Below are positions 1 to 8,142 of a DNA stretch of 8,142 nucleotides, piece after piece. The stretch's first letter is position 1. Each line of letters begins with the position of its first letter. A program made the position numbers and the translations under genes. Source of the stretch: Chloroflexota bacterium (lineage in GTDB: Bacteria; Chloroflexota; Dehalococcoidia; Bin125); contig JAPPBK010000284.1 in assembly GCA_026705105.1 (NCBI GenBank), positions 1 to 8,142 on the forward strand, in the 5' to 3' direction. The notes under the pieces are model-generated. The model saw nothing but the letters and a program-made list of their open reading frames with translations, was not told the origin of the DNA and searched no databases.

Positions 1-611
1 CCGACCGCCGCACCGATCAACAGCTCGCGGTTGCGCTCCAGCACGGCGTCGCCAAGCACGGCGGCAAGCACCAGGATCGGCGACGAGGCCAGCACCGAGA
101 TCACGATGTAGGTCGCGAACCGCATCTGTGTGAGGCCCGCGGCGTAGGAGACGTAGTCGACGCCGGCGATCGGGAACAACCTCAGCACGATCAGCAGGCG
201 GATACCGAGCCGTTCGCCCAGCTCGTCGATCTTGTCCACGGCCCGCTGCGAGGTCAGCCGGCGCAGCGCCGGTCGTCCCAGCCGCCTGGACACCCAGAAA
301 CAGATTGTCGAACCGATTGCCGTAGCCGAAATCGTGTAGAGAAACCCAAGCGCCGGACCAAAGACGGCGGCCGCGACCAGCGGCATTGGCGCGGTCGGCA
401 GCGGCGCAAAGAGCATCGAAGCGGCGAACACGGCGATGTAGACGATTGGCCCCCAGACGCCGAATCCGTCGATCCACTCCTCGATTTCCGCCTGCTCCCA
501 GGGGAACCAGCGCTCATAGGCAAAGTAGGCGCCGATCAGCAACGCGACGACCGCGATACCGAGCAATGCCAGCCAGGCCGCGCGTCCGCGGGTGATCCGC
601 CAGTTCGTCAT
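1..611 (-). CDS. TVP38/TMEM64 family (VTT domain) membrane protein, 3' end cut off
   Basis: This reading frame opens at an ATG (611-609) and stays open for 203 codons to the left edge, so the C-terminus is missing. A weak AGAG lies 7 nt upstream of the ATG on the minus strand. There is an N-terminal hydrophobic segment (about residues 12-31), hydrophobic stretches around 54-70 and 76-107, and another around 166-190. Two signatures of the DedA/SNARE-associated superfamily are visible: F-x3-R (FWVSR, residues 105-109) and G-x3-M-x4-Y (residues 159-168). They sit beside RLFPIAGVDYVSYAAGL, the usual TVP38-type core. The family consists of polytopic inner-membrane proteins; some relatives act in lipid flipping or membrane homeostasis, but the substrate of this one cannot be read from the sequence. 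Members are usually a little over 200 residues, so only a short tail should be lost. It is divergent from the aminotransferase gene. Family assignment is firm; specific function is unknown. Confidence 0.88.
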   Translation of the reverse strand, partial: MTNWRITRGRAAWLALLGIAVVALLIGAYFAYERWFPWEQAEIEEWIDGFGVWGPIVYIAVFAASMLFAPLPTAPMPLVAAAVFGPALGFLYTISATAIGSTICFWVSRRLGRPALRRLTSQRAVDKIDELGERLGIRLLIVLRLFPIAGVDYVSYAAGLTQMRFATYIVISVLASSPILVLAAVLGDAVLERNRELLIGAAV

Positions 612-695
612 GTCGTCACTCTAGTTTGACCTCGCCTGCGTCCGACCCTGTCCTGTGCGTTAGTGTCGGAAGAAGCAACAGCGGAGGCAGTGGCC
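612..695. promoter_or_regulatory. Divergent intergenic region between VTT gene and aminotransferase
   Basis: About 84 bp separate the two divergent start codons, so promoters for both genes should lie here or overlap the coding starts. A TTGACC at 626-631 on the plus strand resembles a -35 box, but no good -10 box follows at 16-18 nt; the nearest TANNNT (661-666) is too far away. I therefore mark the region without assigning a promoter. Confidence 0.35.
683..687 (+). promoter_or_regulatory. Shine-Dalgarno GGAGG that fixes the aminotransferase start
   Basis: GGAGG ends 8 nt before the ATG at 696, which is ideal spacing. The upstream in-frame GTG at 663 has no comparable site before it, and the in-frame GTG at 690 is only 2 nt from the GGAGG. 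This makes 696 the preferred start rather than the longer open frame from 663. Confidence 0.8.
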
Positions 696-2051
696 ATGAG
701 CGGCTCGACGGCGATTGATCGGGAGTTCCTGGAGAAGCACGCGGAGTCGGCGAGGCGGGCGGAAGAGGCTCGAACCATCTTTCCCGGCGGCGTCACCCAC
801 GACGCGCGACACTTCGACCCGTTCGGCATCACGGTCGACCGCGCCGTTGGCGCACAGAAATGGGACGCCGACGGCAACGAGTACATCGACTACGTGATGG
901 GCCACGGCGCCCTGATCTTTGGCCACAGTCATCCGTACCTGGTCGAAGCGGTCACCGAACAAGTCGCCCGTGGCACGCATATGGGCGGCTCGAGCGAGCT
1001 GGAGCGCCGCTGGGCGCTGGCAATCAAGCGGCTGCTGCCCAGCGCCGAGAAGGTGCGCTTCACTTCTTCCGGCACGGAGGCGACGATGATGGCCGTCCGC
1101 CTGGCCCGCGCCGCCACGGGACGAGACCGTCTGCTCAGGCTGCGGCATCACTTCCACGGCTGGAACGACAGCGTGTTTGCCGCCGGTCGGACATCGGCCG
1201 GGCCCATCGCGGCCAACGGCCAACCCAATGCGATGCAGGAGTTGATTTCGGTCTTCGACCAGACGGACGTCGCCGGCATCGCCGAGGCGTTGGACACGCG
1301 CGAGTACGCGGCCGTGATCCTCGAGCCGACCGGTTACTCGTGGGGCACGTGCCCGCTCGATCCGTCGGTGCCGCAAGAACTGCGGGACCTGACAGAGCGA
1401 ACAGGCACGATGCTGATCTTCGACGAGGTGGTGACCGGGTTCCGCGCCAGCTCGGGCGGTGTCCAGGAGCGGATCGGCGTTCGGCCCGACCTGACCACGC
1501 TGGCCAAGATCGCCGCCGGCGGACTGCCCGGCGGAGCGGTTGTGGGGCGCGCGGAACTGCTTGATCAGATCAGCTTCGACGCCGGCAGCGGCCGGGTTGC
1601 GCATCCCGGCACGTTCAACGCCAATCCGCTCTCGGCGGTCGCCGGCGAACGGGCCCTGCGGGCAATCGCCGAGGAAGATCCGCTGAGCATCGCCAACGAG
1701 CGGGCCGCTCAGTTGTCACGCGGTCTCAACCGGGCGCTGCTCGAGGCCGAGGCGCCCGGCTGCGCCTGGGCCGACGCCTCGATGGTGCACATCGTGCTGG
1801 GACAGAACCTCGACCGACCCGAAGACGGTGTCACCTGGGACTGGGAGCAGCACGGCGGCGCGAAAGCAACGTTGCCGGGAACGCCGACCGAGATCGCCTG
1901 GCCCTTCCGTCGGGCGCTGATCAACCACGGCGTCGACCTGATGGGCATGGGCGCACTGGTCTCTTGCGTGCACACGGAGTCGCAGATCGATTCGACCATC
2001 GACAGCTTCGGCGCCGCGTTAGCGGACGTGCGCCGGGCGGAGATTCTCTAG
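696..2051 (+). CDS. Class III PLP-dependent aminotransferase, glutamate-1-semialdehyde aminomutase-like
   Basis: The ATG at 696, backed by GGAGG 8 nt upstream, gives 451 residues; an open frame from GTG 663 would add 11 poorly supported residues. The family uses pyridoxal phosphate to move amino groups. Visible in order (numbering from ATG 696): SSGTEATM phosphate-binding loop (about 124-131), HGW cofactor-stacking region (154-156), FDEVVTGFR with the ring-nitrogen Asp (D243), LAKIAAGGLPGG with the Schiff-base lysine (K271), and HPGTFNANP (303-311). The enzyme therefore looks intact. The PGGVTHDAR start, LAK lysine context and HPGTFNANP resemble glutamate-1-semialdehyde 2,1-aminomutase (HemL) and its many paralogues. 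However, EPTGYSWG and FNANPL differ from the EPVAGN- and LSGNP-type wording of classical HemL, so I do not name it hemL. It may be a transaminase or aminomutase on another substrate, often annotated aspartate aminotransferase family. gltB, a glutamate producer, follows 161 bp downstream on the same strand. Confidence 0.9.
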   Translation: MSGSTAIDREFLEKHAESARRAEEARTIFPGGVTHDARHFDPFGITVDRAVGAQKWDADGNEYIDYVMGHGALIFGHSHPYLVEAVTEQVARGTHMGGSSELERRWALAIKRLLPSAEKVRFTSSGTEATMMAVRLARAATGRDRLLRLRHHFHGWNDSVFAAGRTSAGPIAANGQPNAMQELISVFDQTDVAGIAEALDTREYAAVILEPTGYSWGTCPLDPSVPQELRDLTERTGTMLIFDEVVTGFRASSGGVQERIGVRPDLTTLAKIAAGGLPGGAVVGRAELLDQISFDAGSGRVAHPGTFNANPLSAVAGERALRAIAEEDPLSIANERAAQLSRGLNRALLEAEAPGCAWADASMVHIVLGQNLDRPEDGVTWDWEQHGGAKATLPGTPTEIAWPFRRALINHGVDLMGMGALVSCVHTESQIDSTIDSFGAALADVRRAEIL

Positions 2052-2094
2052 TCGCTCCGACGAATCGCTGCTTCTCAGGCCGGCCACGCTGTAA

Positions 2095-2111
2095 CCGCGT
2101 CGCTAGCGCGG
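2095..2111 (+). terminator. Weak GC hairpin after the aminotransferase gene
   Basis: CCGCG (2095-2099) and CGCGG (2107-2111) can pair around a 7-nt loop, 43 nt after the aminotransferase stop. An alternative fold is the CGCTAGCG palindrome within it. No U-tract follows directly (the nearest is ATTT at 2119-2122), so it could be a weak terminator or chance in GC-rich DNA. Confidence 0.2.
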
Positions 2112-2165
2112 CAACGCCATTTGTGCGAATATTCACGTATTCTCCACCGTCAGCGCCTCTGTATG

Positions 2166-2186
2166 CATTGACGGTTTCAGTCAATG
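2166..2186. promoter_or_regulatory. Perfect inverted repeat, candidate operator upstream of gltB
   Basis: CATTGAC (2166-2172) and GTCAATG (2180-2186) are exact reverse complements separated by 7 nt, ending 26 nt before the gltB ATG. The size and two-fold symmetry fit a dimeric regulator's operator; a short leader hairpin in the mRNA is the alternative. I do not recognise it as the site of a named nitrogen regulator. Confidence 0.45.
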
Positions 2187-2212
2187 AGCCGAAAGAGATA
2201 GTCGCCGTCGAT

Positions 2213-6766
<4,554 letters not shown>

Positions 6767-6782
6767 CCGCGCGGCCGCGCGG
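6767..6782. repeat. 16-bp perfect palindrome after the gltB stop, possible terminator
   Basis: CCGCGCGGCCGCGCGG equals its own reverse complement and begins at the base after the gltB TAG, in the 40-bp gap between convergent genes. As RNA it could form a very GC-rich hairpin (about 6 bp with a 4-nt loop) on either strand. No T-run follows on either side, so it is not a classical intrinsic terminator. A second, weaker hairpin (AGGG-TCGTT-CCCT, 6791-6803) lies just beyond. A shared bidirectional transcription stop is plausible but unproven. Confidence 0.35.
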
Positions 6783-6806
6783 CAGCACGCAAGGGTCGTT
6801 CCCTCG

Positions 6807-7313
6807 CTATCTGAGTTCAATCAACCTTGACAGGATCGTGAGTCTGCCGGTCCGCTTCGGCGCCGGTGCGAGCGACGGATCGATCGCGAGCGCCAACCGG
6901 CGCCGGAGGCCAGCAGCGTCGGCAAACGACGCGGATGCCGCGAGGTCGAGCGTCGTCAAACGCCGACCCAGACTGAAAACCACAAACACTGCGATCGACA
7001 TCGCGGCGGCCGACGCGAGAATCCTCAGGAGCTGACTGTCGACGGGCGGCACAGGAATCGAGCCCGAAAGCGTGCGCTCCATTCGTTCTCGCCATGCGTC
7101 GCGGCGGCTGTCATCAGCTGCGACGGACTCAGCGACCGGCTGCGGCTCAAGCTGCGCCATGGAGTCCGGCTCGACGCCGTTGGCGCCATTGGCGCCGTTA
7201 GCTGCGGGTTCAGCAACGACCGGACCCCAGCCGTCCAGGGCGAGCACCGTGCTGCTCGCCTGCTCGCTTCCGGAGCCGAGGTCAGCTGCTTCGTGTCCGT
7301 TTGGCGTGGTCAT
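6807..7313 (-). CDS. Hypothetical protein with one transmembrane segment
   Basis: I do not recognise this 168-residue protein. It has an acidic, Ala/Gly/Pro-rich and probably disordered N-terminal half with an NGANGANG run (residues 39-46). A charged stretch (RRDAWRERMERT, 70-81) follows, then one hydrophobic segment (about 95-115) and a basic, Leu/Arg-rich C-terminal region (117-168). There is no cysteine, no signal peptide and no recognisable catalytic motif. The layout suggests a single-pass membrane protein with a long soluble N-terminal arm. The start is well supported: GGAG at 7319-7322 (minus strand) sits 5 nt before the ATG. The stop of the MFS gene lies 12 nt upstream, so the two are very likely cotranscribed and this protein might assist the exporter. 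Codons end mostly in G or C, like real genes here. It converges on gltB. Confidence 0.7.
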   Translation of the reverse strand: MTTPNGHEAADLGSGSEQASSTVLALDGWGPVVAEPAANGANGANGVEPDSMAQLEPQPVAESVAADDSRRDAWRERMERTLSGSIPVPPVDSQLLRILASAAAMSIAVFVVFSLGRRLTTLDLAASASFADAAGLRRRLALAIDPSLAPAPKRTGRLTILSRLIELR

Positions 7314-7318
7314 GCGTG

Positions 7319-7322
7319 CTCC
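7319..7322 (-). promoter_or_regulatory. Shine-Dalgarno for the 168-residue protein
   Basis: On the minus strand GGCGGAG (7325-7319) ends 5 nt before the ATG at 7313 and directly follows the TGA of the upstream exporter gene (7328-7326). This tight arrangement supports both the start choice and translation within one operon. Confidence 0.65.
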
Positions 7323-7325
7323 GCC

Positions 7326-8142
7326 TCATGCGCTGTCTGGATGTCGGCGCCGTTGCGTCGCCCAGGACGCAATCATCGGCACCGACTCGTGCAATCCGTT
7401 ACCGCGTCCGCCGTTCGCCGACGCTTCGGCAGGCGAAGCGATCTCGGGGCGTGTTCCTACTGTAGGACCTTCGGCAACTGCAGTTCCTGCAGAGCCGGAG
7501 TAGTGGGAGGGCAACCGTCCGCTGTTGGGAGAGCCGATCGCTGCGCCTGATGGAGGTGCGCCGGATCGGTCGCCGCCGAAGACGCCTGACGGCGGACCGC
7601 CACGCGACGCCGGCACAGGGGCTGCGGTGGAAGTGCCGCCGCGAGGCCGATTCGCGGCCGCCATCGCCCGAGTCTCGGCCATCATCTCTTCCTGAGTCTG
7701 GAACCTGACCCTGGGCAGAACCACGGCAATGGCCAGTACGGCTGCCATCAGGATCGCGCCATACAGGAAGACATCGGTGACCGGCACGGCCAGTGCTTCA
7801 CGCGCCGCCTGGATGACGGCATCGGCGGAGCCCGGCGACTGTTGTTCCAACTGCTGTCGGAATCCCTGCAACGCCTCGGGGTTGAGCAGGATCTCCGGTT
7901 GCTCCTTGAGTCGCTCGAATCCGTCCGGGAACGCCTTGCTCAACTGCGAGGAGAATCCGGACACGATCATTGCCCCGAATAGCGAGATGCCCATCGCCGC
8001 GCCCATCTGGCGGAAGAACTGATTGGTCGCCGTGCCGACGCCCAACAGCCTGAACGGCAGCGAGTTTTGCATCAGCAGCGAATAGAGCGGCATCAGAATC
8101 CCCATCGACGCGCCCATGATGAACATGTAGAGACGGGCCATG
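7326..8142 (-). CDS. DHA2-type (14-TM) MFS drug exporter, C-terminal part, 5' end cut off
   Basis: The frame enters from the right edge and ends at TGA 7328-7326; 271 complete codons are visible. The Met at the edge (8141-8139) lies inside the hydrophobic core and is surely internal. The pattern LMPLYSLLMQNSLP, then GVGTATNQFFRQMGAAMGISLFGA, then a roughly 58-residue extracytoplasmic stretch and a last membrane helix is that of EmrB/QacA-like (DHA2) proton-driven exporters near their final three helices. Visible membrane segments are about residues 4-25, 46-63 and 122-143, numbered from that edge Met. After the last helix comes a 120-plus-residue hydrophilic tail rich in Gly, Pro, Ser and Ala (about 148-271) with an acidic start (TQEEMMAE), unusually long for the family. 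Substrate cannot be inferred. The 168-residue single-TM gene follows after 12 nt, probably in the same transcript. Confidence 0.88.
   Translation of the reverse strand, partial: MARLYMFIMGASMGILMPLYSLLMQNSLPFRLLGVGTATNQFFRQMGAAMGISLFGAMIVSGFSSQLSKAFPDGFERLKEQPEILLNPEALQGFRQQLEQQSPGSADAVIQAAREALAVPVTDVFLYGAILMAAVLAIAVVLPRVRFQTQEEMMAETRAMAAANRPRGGTSTAAPVPASRGGPPSGVFGGDRSGAPPSGAAIGSPNSGRLPSHYSGSAGTAVAEGPTVGTRPEIASPAEASANGGRGNGLHESVPMIASWATQRRRHPDSA

Larger units (their letters stand above)
2052..2212 (+). promoter_or_regulatory. gltB upstream intergenic region
   Basis: These 161 bp between the aminotransferase stop and the gltB ATG include the most AT-rich stretch of the window (about 2119-2143, with the palindrome GAATATTC at 2127-2134), which would suit a promoter. 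I could not pair a -35 and -10 box at proper spacing: TTGTGC (2121) and TATTCT (2138) are only 11 nt apart. Together with the GC hairpin and the inverted repeat, the gap suggests that gltB has its own transcription start rather than relying on read-through. Confidence 0.4.

Noticed and set aside
663..695. GTG start at 663 for the aminotransferase
   Set aside because: ATG 696 has GGAGG at ideal spacing; the extra 11 residues have no Shine-Dalgarno support and are not part of the family's conserved start.
660..1604. 314-codon open frame antisense to the aminotransferase
   Set aside because: It is the shadow of a clearly conserved gene on the other strand, with no independent start signal or domain.
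1964..2212. N-terminal extension of GltB by 83 residues
   Set aside because: It overlaps the last 88 bp of the aminotransferase gene, is Arg-rich like an out-of-frame translation, and would put the nucleophile Cys more than 100 residues from the start, whereas GltB propeptides are a few tens of residues long.
7179..7201. Short direct repeat TTGGCGCC
   Set aside because: It simply encodes the Asn-Gly-Ala run of the 168-residue protein; too short and too few copies to be a repeat element.
7072..7503. 143-codon plus-strand open frame across the exporter tail and the 168-residue gene
   Set aside because: It straddles two minus-strand genes that have a coupled stop, Shine-Dalgarno site and start; no plus-strand ribosome site or known domain was seen.

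Overview
The window is high-G+C bacterial chromosome with densely packed genes on both strands and no sign of a mobile element, tRNA, rRNA or CRISPR. The wording of the glutamate synthase (CGTGF at the N-terminal nucleophile, PGHKV and SSVKYAG in the FMN domain) and the overall composition suggest a Chloroflexota-like or actinobacterial-like organism. That is an inference from recall of family sequences, not a search result.

Layout, left to right: (1) A minus-strand TVP38/TMEM64 (VTT/SNARE-associated, DedA superfamily) membrane protein runs off the left edge. (2) A short divergent gap of about 84 bp follows. (3) A plus-strand class III PLP-dependent aminotransferase of the glutamate-1-semialdehyde-aminomutase type comes next; its start is fixed at 696 by a strong GGAGG. 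(4) A 161-bp intergenic segment holds a weak GC hairpin and a perfect 7-bp inverted repeat just upstream of the next gene. (5) A complete 1517-residue glutamate synthase large subunit (GltB) carries all its domains, its Cys nucleophile and its [3Fe-4S] ligands. (6) A 40-bp convergent gap begins with a 16-bp perfect palindrome directly after the gltB stop. (7) A minus-strand pair closes the window: the C-terminal part of a 14-TM DHA2-type MFS exporter with an unusually long low-complexity tail, running off the right edge, then 12 bp later a 168-residue single-TM protein of unknown function.

Functionally, the centre of the window is glutamate metabolism. GltB makes glutamate from glutamine and 2-oxoglutarate, and the neighbouring aminotransferase belongs to a family that uses glutamate-derived or other amino substrates. 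No gltD (NADPH-oxidising small subunit) lies next to gltB, yet GltB lacks the insertion typical of the ferredoxin-dependent enzyme, so its electron donor is an open question. The flanking membrane-protein genes have no evident link to nitrogen metabolism. I see no convincing wholly new system. The points worth following up are the orphan gltB, its upstream dyad, the non-canonical aminomutase-like enzyme, and the exporter plus single-TM protein pair.
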